A DNA stretch of 5,195 bases from Prevotellaceae bacterium UBA7028 (GTDB taxonomy: Bacteria > Bacteroidota > Bacteroidia > Bacteroidales > Bacteroidaceae). Below, in pieces: positions 1 through 5,195 of this stretch. The position numbers and the translations under genes are program-made. The stretch lies in contig DLBF01000088.1 in the NCBI GenBank assembly GCA_002494215.1, positions 3,047 through 8,241 on the forward strand. Direction: 5' to 3'. Within the stretch, counting starts at the first letter, position 1, and every line of letters begins with the position of its first letter. Under the pieces are notes generated by a model. It was given only the letters and a program-made list of their open reading frames with translations, ran no database searches and was not told where the DNA came from.

Positions 1-17
1 AACTGCGCTACATCCCG
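1..17 (-). tRNA. 5' end of a tRNA gene, probably tRNA-Pro (partial)
   Basis: Read on the minus strand, position 17 leftward gives acceptor strand CGGGATG, then T8-A9, then D-arm start GCGCAGTT with the invariant A14; the gene leaves the window in the D loop. A C at position 1 is typical of bacterial tRNA-Pro (and initiator Met), and TAGCGCAG after the acceptor strand resembles bacterial proline tRNAs. Initiator tRNAs usually show GAGCAG instead. A well-placed minus-strand promoter lies just upstream, giving a leader of roughly 13 nt for RNase P to remove. The anticodon is outside the window, so the amino acid identity is inferred. Confidence 0.6.
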
Positions 18-36
18 TTCCTTGTTTTTGTGGGTG

Positions 37-68
37 CAAAGTTATGGCATTTTTTTGTTACTTGCAAA
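37..68 (-). promoter_or_regulatory. Bacteroidetes-type promoter for the tRNA gene
   Basis: On the minus strand, TTTG at 68-65 (-33 element) and TAACTTTG at 44-37 (-7 element, consensus TAnnTTTG) are separated by 20 bp. Both elements and the spacing match the primary-sigma promoter known from Bacteroides and relatives. The transcription start would fall near position 30, about 13 nt before the mature tRNA 5' end at 17. The match is seen directly; its use is inferred from placement. Confidence 0.7.
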
Positions 69-84
69 TTTTTGCGTAATTTTG
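54..84 (+). promoter_or_regulatory. Bacteroidetes-type promoter for aroA
   Basis: TTTG at 54-57 (-33 element) and TAATTTTG at 77-84 (-7 element, consensus TAnnTTTG) are separated by 19 bp. Transcription would begin near position 90, giving a leader of about 20 nt before the aroA ATG at 111. It overlaps the minus-strand promoter at 37-68. I found no other consensus promoter of this type in the gaps 1763-1847 and 4815-4933, so this one may serve the whole plus-strand cluster. Confidence 0.7.
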
Positions 85-110
85 TGCTCGAAATCGCTAA
101 TTTTGAATTC

Positions 111-1364
111 ATGAGCCATCTTCTGACATATCCTTGCAAGCAACCAAAGGGCCAAATTGTGCTTCCTGCCAGCAAAAGCATCAGCAACAGAGCCTTACTC
201 ATAAACGCTTTGGCAGGCAACAAGCAACTCCCCCAAAATCTCTCTGATTCTGACGACACAGGTGTAATGCTTCGTGCCTTACAGGAGATGCCAGAGACCA
301 TTGACATTGGTGCTGCAGGAACAGCCATGCGTTTCATGACTGCCTATCTTAGCGTTACCCCTGGCGAACATATTATTACAGGAACGGAACGTATGTGTCA
401 CCGCCCCATTGCCATCTTAGTGGATGCACTGCGCCAATTGGGAGCTGACATCACCTATGAAGGCGAAGAGGGATTCCCTCCGCTGCGCATTGTGGGAAAC
501 AATAATCTGGAAGGTGGAGAACTGACAGTACCCGGCGATGTAAGTTCGCAATACATATCAGCCCTGCTGATGATTGCCCCTACCCTGCGTAAGGGTCTGC
601 GCCTGACATTAACAGGCAACATCGCCAGCAAGCCTTATCTGGAGATGACACTTAGCATGATGCGCGAGTTCGGTGCACATGCAGACTGGGCAGAAGATAA
701 CGTCATTGCTGTTCAGCCCTGTCCTTATGAACAACACAGCTATCATATAGAAAGCGACTGGAGTGCCGCCAGCTATTGGTACGAGATAGTTGCCCTATCG
801 AACGACGCGGATAGCCAGATTGACTTGGTGGGCCTACACAACGAGAGTATCCAAGGCGACAGCAGAGTTAGGCATTTGTTTAACGAGCTGGGCGTTGAAA
901 CTCAATATTTTGTTGAGGCAGACGGCACGGAGATAACCAGGCTCAGGAAAAGCGGCAATATCACCGATTCTTTCCATTGCGACTTCACTCACCAACCAGA
1001 TCTGGCACAGACATTTGTCGTTACATGCGCCATGCTGAATATCCCATTCCGCTTTACAGGTCTTCAGAGCCTGAAAATAAAGGAAACTGATCGTATAACA
1101 GCCCTGCGCACAGAGCTACGCAAGTTGGGTTACGACATAAAGGAGCAAGACAACAGCATACTCTTCTGGGATGGCGAACGTTGTCCTGCCGAAGAAGCAG
1201 CATCCATAGACACCTACGAGGATCACCGTATGGCTATGTCCATGGCACCCGCCTGCCTACGTACAGGCAAACAAATTCAGATAAACAACCCACAAGTGGT
1301 TAGCAAATCTTACCCTGCATTCTGGGGAGATTTAGAGAAAGCTGGCTTTGAGATATGCAGATAA
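111..1364 (+). CDS. aroA: 3-phosphoshikimate 1-carboxyvinyltransferase (EPSP synthase)
   Basis: Cytoplasmic enzyme of the shikimate pathway: it moves the enolpyruvyl group of phosphoenolpyruvate onto shikimate 3-phosphate, giving EPSP and phosphate on the way to chorismate and aromatic amino acids. The frame encodes 417 residues (E. coli has 427). Family motifs are present in order: PASKSISNR at 19-27 (K22, S23 and R27 carry the same numbers as in E. coli), AAGTAMR at 68-74, RP at 98-99, SSQ at 145-147, DWSAASY at 216-222, HQPD with the presumed catalytic Asp297, KETDR at 324-328, DHRMA at 371-375, and K399 near the C-terminus. Two positions differ from E. coli: the Asn before AGT is Ala68 and the Pro after R is Phe75. 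The ATG at 111 is chosen because its product begins like the family. An in-frame GTG at 30 would lie upstream of the promoter -7 box. The gene appears intact and heads the plus-strand cluster. Confidence 0.97.
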   Translation: MSHLLTYPCKQPKGQIVLPASKSISNRALLINALAGNKQLPQNLSDSDDTGVMLRALQEMPETIDIGAAGTAMRFMTAYLSVTPGEHIITGTERMCHRPIAILVDALRQLGADITYEGEEGFPPLRIVGNNNLEGGELTVPGDVSSQYISALLMIAPTLRKGLRLTLTGNIASKPYLEMTLSMMREFGAHADWAEDNVIAVQPCPYEQHSYHIESDWSAASYWYEIVALSNDADSQIDLVGLHNESIQGDSRVRHLFNELGVETQYFVEADGTEITRLRKSGNITDSFHCDFTHQPDLAQTFVVTCAMLNIPFRFTGLQSLKIKETDRITALRTELRKLGYDIKEQDNSILFWDGERCPAEEAASIDTYEDHRMAMSMAPACLRTGKQIQINNPQVVSKSYPAFWGDLEKAGFEICR

Positions 1365-1762
1365 TACTCTATATGGTAACGGCCCTTGCCGTTCTGGGCA
1401 TAATAGCAGCTGTAGCCAGTTGGTGGCATAACCGACAGTTGCCTGAGGGGGAGGAACCTGTGGTGAATCCTGCCGACATGGAATGTTGCGGACAGCATGA
1501 GGTGTGCGAAAAGGAAAGCCTCTTGGCTGCCATCAGCAAGCAGGTCGAATACTACGACGATGAGGAACTGGACCGCTACAAGGGACGTGACGGCAGCGAA
1601 TACACAGACGAAGAGACAGAGGAATTCCGCAATGTGCTGTACACCATGCGCTCAGAGGAAGTGGCTGGTTGGGTAAGAAGTCTGCAACTGAGGCAGATAA
1701 ACCTGCCGAATGACGTAAAAGATGAGGTTTTTCTGATAGTTGGAGAACGGCGAATGCAATAA
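1355..1762 (+). CDS. Small membrane-anchored protein of unknown function with a Cys/His cluster
   Basis: The product is 135 residues and I cannot assign a function. Residues 3-22 form one hydrophobic membrane helix, followed by WWHNR, so by the positive-inside rule the soluble part may face the cytoplasm. A short Pro/Glu linker leads to a cluster with C44, C45, H48 and C51 (pattern CCGxHxxC), which could bind a metal or be redox active; this is inference. The rest is acidic and probably helical: a YYDDEELDRY segment at 66-75, a YTDEETEEFR segment at 83-92, then LYTMRSEEVAGWVRSL at 95-110 and a conserved-looking C-terminus around LIVGERR at 127-133. The ATG at 1355 overlaps the end of aroA by 10 nt, suggesting translational coupling. 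A second in-frame ATG at 1373 (Met7) would give 129 residues starting just after the aroA stop and still keep most of the helix. The overlap and absence of any promoter place it in the aroA transcript. Confidence 0.85.
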   Translation: MQIILYMVTALAVLGIIAAVASWWHNRQLPEGEEPVVNPADMECCGQHEVCEKESLLAAISKQVEYYDDEELDRYKGRDGSEYTDEETEEFRNVLYTMRSEEVAGWVRSLQLRQINLPNDVKDEVFLIVGERRMQ

Positions 1763-1793
1763 ATCGGGACGCGCGCACGTTATTAAAGAAGGA

Positions 1794-1830
1794 GGAAAAG
1801 CCTCCCCCACCCCTCCCAAGGAGGGGAAAC
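1794..1830. repeat. GC-rich palindromic REP-like repeat, copy 1
   Basis: In the gap before porW, CCCCTCC (1810-1816) and GGAGGGG (1820-1826) form a perfect 7-bp stem with a 3-nt loop. Just upstream, GGAGG (1791-1795) can pair with CCTCC (1801-1805). Purine-rich and pyrimidine-rich blocks around a short palindrome resemble an intergenic repeat I associate with Bacteroidetes genomes, from memory. There is no T-run after the stem on either strand, so it does not look like an intrinsic terminator. A diverged inverted copy lies at 1904-1940. Confidence 0.6.
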
Positions 1831-1847
1831 GGAACAATAAAGCATAA

Positions 1848-4814
1848 ATGGAACAACGCATTACAATAGAGGAAAAAGAGAACCCAAGAGCAAATCACAC
1901 ATTCTTTCTCCCTCTCTTAGGAAGGAGCGGGAGAGGCTTTGCTATGCTACTATTCCTAATATTCCTCGTTTCTTCCTGCTCCATTAAGAAAAACACACCA
2001 ACCACCCGTTTCTATCATGCCATGACCGCCCGTTTCAATACGCTTTACAACGGAGAGGTGGCATATCTGGAAGGCGAGGAAGCACAGATGAAGTCACATC
2101 AGGACGATTACAACCGTCTGCTTCCCATGTACATCAGCACCAACAAGTCAACAGCCGGAGTTGGCAAAGGCAACTACGAGACGACCATCACAAAGTGCGA
2201 GAAAGCCATCAAGCTGCACAGCATGAAGAAACGTCCCACAGTAAATGCCAATCAGAAGAAGAACGATAAGATGAAAGCCTTTCTGGCCAGAAAGGAGTTC
2301 AACCCCTATATTTACCACGCATGGCTGATGATGGCTGAAGCCCAGTTCCAGAAAGGCGAGTTCATCGAGGCTGCCAGCACCTACAACTACATCATCCGAC
2401 TGTATTCCACCCAACCCGAGATTGCAAGCATTGCCAAAGCCAAGTTGGCCAGATGCTATGTTGCCTTGGACTGGGCGTATGATGCGGAGGATGTACTCAA
2501 CAAGATGAAACGCGACAGTATCTCGCGTCTCGGACAGAAGGAAAAAGACAACACCACGGCAGCTTATTATATTCTGACCAACCAATACGAAGAGGCTATC
2601 CCCTACGTAATAAAATCCATCAAAAACGCCAAGCGGAAGCAGAATAAGACACGTTTGAAATACCTGCTTGGACAGCTCTATCAGCAGACAGGCCAGAACG
2701 AGGAAGCCTACAAGGCTTACGCTAAGGTTATGCGCGCCAACCCTCCGTATGAGATGGAGTTCAGTGCCCGTATAGCCCAGACCGAGGTTATGCCCCGCAG
2801 CAAGTTCAGTCAGATGATAACCAAGCTGAAGCGAATGGCCAAGAGCGACAAGAACAAGGACTACTTGGATAAGGTCTATTACGCAATGGGTAACATCTAC
2901 ATGAACGTGAATGACACCACTCATTGCATCTACGCATGGGAGAAAGGTGTAAAGGATGGCACCAAAAACGGTCCAGACAAGGCTATGCTGCTGCTCAAGC
3001 TGAGCAACCTGTATTGGGAAATGGAGAAGTACATCGATGCTGCCCGTACCTATAAGGCTTGCGCTGCCATCTTGGATAAGGAACACGAGGAATACAAGGA
3101 AACAGAACGCAGAAGTAAGATCCTGGCAGAACTGGAACCTCATCTGAGCGCCATCAAGCTGCAAGACAGCCTCCAAGCCTTAGCCAAAATGCCCGAGGCA
3201 GAATATCTGGCCGCTATAGACCGTGTCATTGAGCAATTGAAGAAAGAAGAGAAGGAGGCTGAGAAGAAGGCTGCACAGAACAACCCCAATGGTCAAAGAC
3301 CAACAACCAACAACCAACAACCGCAGACCAACAGACCCGTAGCCACAAATACAGGAATGAGGAACCAGCAACAAGGTCCCTGGTACTTCTACAACCCAAC
3401 GACGGTAAAACGAGGCATTGAGGAATTTATCCGCAGATGGGGACAACGCAAGAACGAAGACCTGTGGCGCATCAGCAACAAAGCTTCTTACGCCGCTGCT
3501 GCAGGTATCGAGGATGCCACCTTCGCAGAGCAAACAGGTGGTGACGACGACAGCCTTTATGGTTCCGTGGAATCCGACACTATAGATCAGGCAAAGAAAG
3601 ACTCACTGCAGAACGACCCACATCATAGGGAGTTCTACCTGAAGCAGATTCCATTTACAGAAGAACAGTTAGCAGAATCCAACGCCATCCTGAGCGACGG
3701 TCTTTACAATGCAGGCATTATGGAACAGGAGAAGCTGGAGAACTGGCTCCTTGCCGAGAAAACCATGCAACGCCTGCTTACAGACTTCCCCGAGCACGAC
3801 AACATAGACAACATCTATTACCACCTCTTCCTCTTGTATGGAAGACTTGGCGATCAGGAGAAAGCAGAATACTATAGAGCCCTGCTTCTTGAGGAATATG
3901 CCGACACCAAACTGGCAGCCCTTCTGGGCAACCCCAATTACGAGATGATTGCACGTAACGGCACACATGTCGAGGATTCGGTATATGCCGCCTCCTATAA
4001 TGCGTACCAAGCATCCGATTATGCCGAGGTGGAGAAGAACTACAGGTTCAGCACCGAGAACTTCCCCACTGGCAAGAACCGTGCCCGCATGCTATTCATA
4101 CGCGCCATGAGTCAACTCTATGGCGGCGAGCGCGACAGCTTCCTGGTTAGTCTGAAGGAAGTGGTACAGAACTTCCCCAAGGAAGAGGTGACAGAGATTG
4201 CCAACTCTATTGTAAAAGGTCTGGAGGCAGGACGATTGCTGATGGACGACCGCTATGATGCCAGCAGCATCTGGGCAAGAAGAACACGCCAGGCATCGGG
4301 CGACAGCACAGAAGTGGCTCCCGAGCTAAAGGATGACCGCTACAGCAACTTCGTCTTTGTATTGGCTTATCCCACCAACAGTCTGGACGAGAACCAGCTA
4401 CTCTTTGAAGTGGCACGCTACAACTTTACCTCTTACATGGTCAGGAACTTTGACATAGAGATAGTCGAAAACCAGGGCATCACCATGATGTGCGTGAAGG
4501 GATTCCTTTCTTACGACGAGGTTCATTCCTACGCCCAGACGCTTTATGCCGACAAACACATGAATACCCTATTGGAAGGTATCAGGACATTGCTGATATC
4601 GGAAGATAACCTGAAACTGATAGGCAAAGATTTCAGCTTCGACGACTACAAGGCCTTCTACGAGGAGAAATTTGCTCCAATGGATATCCCAGAAGATCTC
4701 AGAATCGACGAGCCCACCAACCTCAAGATTGTTGATCCCGACGATTATGTTCCAGAGGAGAAGAAAGAGAGCGAAGAGGAAGAGGAGGAAGAAGATTTCC
4801 CATGGGGATTCTAG
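1848..4814 (+). CDS. porW: TPR lipoprotein of the type IX secretion system, PorW/SprE family
   Basis: PorW/SprE is an outer-membrane lipoprotein facing the periplasm, required for T9SS secretion (and gliding in Flavobacterium) and reported to link the PorK/N ring to the Sov/SprA translocon. Numbering from the ATG at 1848 (988 aa): a hydrophobic stretch ends in lipobox LVSSC with the acylated Cys44. Helical repeats of TPR type follow at about 152-222, 240-307, 340-372 and 378-409, then a charged, probably coiled-coil stretch at 412-477 and an Asn/Gln/Pro/Thr-rich linker at 478-511. Next comes WYFYNP at 512-517 with downstream WGQRKNEDLWR, which I recognise as typical of PorW/SprE. More TPR-like helices lie at about 617-704 and 709-794, a C-terminal domain at about 835-945, and an acidic tail at 963-988. 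The start is uncertain. The ATG at 1848 has an A-rich leader and supplies Arg residues before the hydrophobic core, but gives a long 43-residue leader. The only other in-frame ATG, at 1944, leaves just 11 residues before the Cys and no Lys/Arg. The mature protein is the same either way. The TPR lipoprotein call is firm; the PorW assignment is strong but motif-based. Confidence 0.85.
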   Translation: MEQRITIEEKENPRANHTFFLPLLGRSGRGFAMLLFLIFLVSSCSIKKNTPTTRFYHAMTARFNTLYNGEVAYLEGEEAQMKSHQDDYNRLLPMYISTNKSTAGVGKGNYETTITKCEKAIKLHSMKKRPTVNANQKKNDKMKAFLARKEFNPYIYHAWLMMAEAQFQKGEFIEAASTYNYIIRLYSTQPEIASIAKAKLARCYVALDWAYDAEDVLNKMKRDSISRLGQKEKDNTTAAYYILTNQYEEAIPYVIKSIKNAKRKQNKTRLKYLLGQLYQQTGQNEEAYKAYAKVMRANPPYEMEFSARIAQTEVMPRSKFSQMITKLKRMAKSDKNKDYLDKVYYAMGNIYMNVNDTTHCIYAWEKGVKDGTKNGPDKAMLLLKLSNLYWEMEKYIDAARTYKACAAILDKEHEEYKETERRSKILAELEPHLSAIKLQDSLQALAKMPEAEYLAAIDRVIEQLKKEEKEAEKKAAQNNPNGQRPTTNNQQPQTNRPVATNTGMRNQQQGPWYFYNPTTVKRGIEEFIRRWGQRKNEDLWRISNKASYAAAAGIEDATFAEQTGGDDDSLYGSVESDTIDQAKKDSLQNDPHHREFYLKQIPFTEEQLAESNAILSDGLYNAGIMEQEKLENWLLAEKTMQRLLTDFPEHDNIDNIYYHLFLLYGRLGDQEKAEYYRALLLEEYADTKLAALLGNPNYEMIARNGTHVEDSVYAASYNAYQASDYAEVEKNYRFSTENFPTGKNRARMLFIRAMSQLYGGERDSFLVSLKEVVQNFPKEEVTEIANSIVKGLEAGRLLMDDRYDASSIWARRTRQASGDSTEVAPELKDDRYSNFVFVLAYPTNSLDENQLLFEVARYNFTSYMVRNFDIEIVENQGITMMCVKGFLSYDEVHSYAQTLYADKHMNTLLEGIRTLLISEDNLKLIGKDFSFDDYKAFYEEKFAPMDIPEDLRIDEPTNLKIVDPDDYVPEEKKESEEEEEEEDFPWGF
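1904..1940. repeat. REP-like repeat, copy 2, diverged and inverted, inside the porW leader
   Basis: Read on the plus strand this segment aligns with the reverse complement of copy 1 (1794-1830) over most positions with a few gaps and substitutions, sharing the order pyrimidine block, CTT, purine block, AGGCTTT. CCTCTC (1911-1916) can pair with GAGAGG (1931-1936). It is translated as LPLLGRSGRGF in the porW frame if translation starts at 1848, and it ends three bases before the alternative ATG at 1944. The two copies bracket about 75 bp as an inverted pair. Confidence 0.5.
3299..3322 (+). repeat. 7-bp tandem repeat inside porW (unit ACCAACA, 3 copies)
   Basis: Three exact copies of ACCAACA run from 3299 to 3319, followed by a partial fourth (ACC). 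Because 7 is not a multiple of 3, three units are read as seven codons in rotating phase and encode T-T-N-N-Q-Q-P (residues 486-492), in the low-complexity linker between the first TPR block and the WYFYNP motif. A small palindrome, GGTC-AAA-GACC (3291-3301), abuts the array. Confidence 0.85.
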
Positions 4815-4823
4815 GATTAGAAA

Positions 4824-4855
4824 ATTCAAAAATTATAAATTCAAAATTCAAAATT
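4824..4855 (+). repeat. AT-rich 7-bp repeat array (unit ATTCAAA)
   Basis: ATTCAAA occurs at 4824-4830, 4839-4845 and 4846-4852. A degenerate unit ATTATAA fills 4832-4838 and a partial unit ATT ends the run at 4855. One extra A at 4831 breaks the phase. The array begins ten bases after the porW stop codon and is non-coding. Confidence 0.75.
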
Positions 4856-4884
4856 GGGAATCACGAAAACAAGGATTTCCAATT
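4852..4884. other. Hairpin between porW and porX
   Basis: AATTGGGAATC (4852-4862) and GATTTCCAATT (4874-4884) are inverted repeats of 11 bp; the only mismatch becomes a G-U pair in RNA (G4858 with T4878). The loop is 11 nt. No T-run follows on the plus strand, so a plus-strand intrinsic terminator is unlikely. On the minus strand the stem is followed by a moderately T-rich stretch, but no minus-strand gene needs it. An RNA processing or stability element, or the core of an intergenic repeat, are possible roles. Confidence 0.55.
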
Positions 4885-4892
4885 AGACAACA

Positions 4893-4920
4893 CAGTAAAC
4901 AGTAAACGGTAAACAGTAAA
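4893..4920 (+). repeat. 7-bp tandem repeat upstream of porX (unit CAGTAAA, 4 copies)
   Basis: Four consecutive heptamers: CAGTAAA at 4893-4899 and 4900-4906, CGGTAAA at 4907-4913 (one substitution), and CAGTAAA at 4914-4920. The array ends 13 bp before the porX ATG, so it lies in the leader or ribosome-access region of porX. Copy-number changes would alter the distance between any upstream signal and the start. Confidence 0.9.
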
Positions 4921-4933
4921 CCAATTAAAATAA

Positions 4934-5195
4934 ATGAATTACAAACTGCTTTGGGTTGACGACGAGATAGAGCTACTGAAGGCGCACATCCTGTATCTCG
5001 AAAAGAAAGGATATGTTGTCGAGACCGTAACAAACGGCTACGACGCTCTGGATCGTTGTACGGAGGAGGTCTTCGACCTTATCCTGCTGGACGAGAATAT
5101 GCCTGGTCTCAGTGGCCTGGAAACGCTGAGCAGGATAAAGGAACAGACACCCACCACCCCCGTGGTAATGGTTACCAAGAGCGAGGAAGAGAACA
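4934..5195 (+). CDS. porX: T9SS response regulator PorX, receiver domain (3' end outside window)
   Basis: The window holds the first 87 codons. They form a CheY-like receiver domain: acidic pocket D9-D10-E11 after LLWV, phospho-acceptor Asp53 in LILLDENMPG, and the switch Thr81 in VVMVTKSEEE. The conserved receiver Lys lies beyond the edge. LWVDDEIELLKAHILYLEKKGY, LDENMPGLSGLETL and TKSEEE together match the PorX family, whose members carry a C-terminal PglZ/alkaline-phosphatase-type domain instead of a DNA-binding domain. In Porphyromonas gingivalis PorX works with the kinase PorY, the T9SS protein PorL and the sigma factor SigP to control secretion genes. The start is the ATG at 4934, with an A-rich leader (AATTAAAATAA) typical of Bacteroidetes. 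It lies 119 bp after porW with no consensus promoter seen in the gap, so read-through is likely. The PglZ domain cannot be confirmed here. Confidence 0.85.
   Translation, partial: MNYKLLWVDDEIELLKAHILYLEKKGYVVETVTNGYDALDRCTEEVFDLILLDENMPGLSGLETLSRIKEQTPTTPVVMVTKSEEEN

Noticed and set aside
30..110. N-terminal extension of aroA from an in-frame GTG at 30
   Set aside because: It would start upstream of the promoter -7 box at 77-84, and the 27 extra residues do not resemble the family, whose N-terminus matches the ATG at 111.
8..337. Minus-strand open frame opposite the aroA start
   Set aside because: It overlaps the tRNA start, both promoters and conserved aroA codons, and its product has no recognisable features.
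1769..1780. Twelve-base alternating purine-pyrimidine tract (ACGCGCGCACGT), possible Z-DNA
   Set aside because: Alternation is exact but short, and nothing nearby suggests a role; a tract of this length can occur by chance.
1810..1826. Intrinsic terminator after the small membrane protein gene
   Set aside because: The stem is strong, but the following bases are AAACGGAAC with no T-run, and the minus strand has none either; the repeat interpretation fits better.
2148..3176. Long minus-strand open frame (342 codons) opposite porW
   Set aside because: It is antisense to the well-formed TPR region, shows no recognisable domain, and has no promoter or start context; it reads as a shadow of the porW codon pattern. 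The same holds for the shorter minus-strand frames within 3180-4829.
4672..4905. Plus-strand open frame across the end of porW
   Set aside because: It is out of frame with porW, rich in Arg/Lys from the acidic-tail codons, and runs into the repeat arrays.
4824..4920. CRISPR array
   Set aside because: Units are 7 bp and directly abutting, with no spacers of uniform length.

Overview
The window looks like chromosome from a member of the Bacteroidales, most likely Prevotella or a close relative. Three things point that way. The two upstream promoters fit the Bacteroidetes primary-sigma pattern TTTG - 19/20 bp - TAnnTTTG. The translation starts have A-rich leaders rather than strong Shine-Dalgarno sites. 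The last two genes match type IX secretion system (T9SS) proteins, which are restricted to this phylum. The genus is an inference.

Layout, left to right. (1) Positions 1-17, minus strand: the 5' end of a tRNA gene, probably tRNA-Pro, running off the left edge. (2) Positions 37-84: two overlapping divergent promoters, one for the tRNA and one for aroA. (3) Positions 111-1364: aroA, a complete EPSP synthase of the shikimate pathway. (4) Positions 1355-1762: a small membrane-anchored protein of unknown function with a Cys/His cluster, overlapping the end of aroA. (5) Positions 1763-1847: a short gap carrying a GC-rich palindromic REP-like repeat, with a second, inverted, diverged copy at 1904-1940. 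(6) Positions 1848-4814: a large TPR lipoprotein matching PorW/SprE of the T9SS. Its start is uncertain because the second repeat copy lies in the signal-peptide-coding stretch. (7) Positions 4815-4933: a non-coding gap made of two different 7-bp tandem repeat arrays on either side of an 11-bp hairpin. (8) Positions 4934-5195: the 5' end of porX, an atypical response regulator, cut by the right edge.

All four protein genes are on the plus strand. The only consensus promoter I see for them is upstream of aroA, so they may form one transcription unit. aroA is housekeeping. PorW is thought to join the PorK/N ring to the Sov (SprA) translocon in the outer membrane, and PorX is the regulator of the same secretion system, so a structural T9SS lipoprotein and its regulator sit side by side here. 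The most notable points beyond the gene calls are the repeat inside the probable porW leader, a 7-nt tandem repeat inside porW whose slippage would shift the frame, and the repeat-built spacer between porW and porX.
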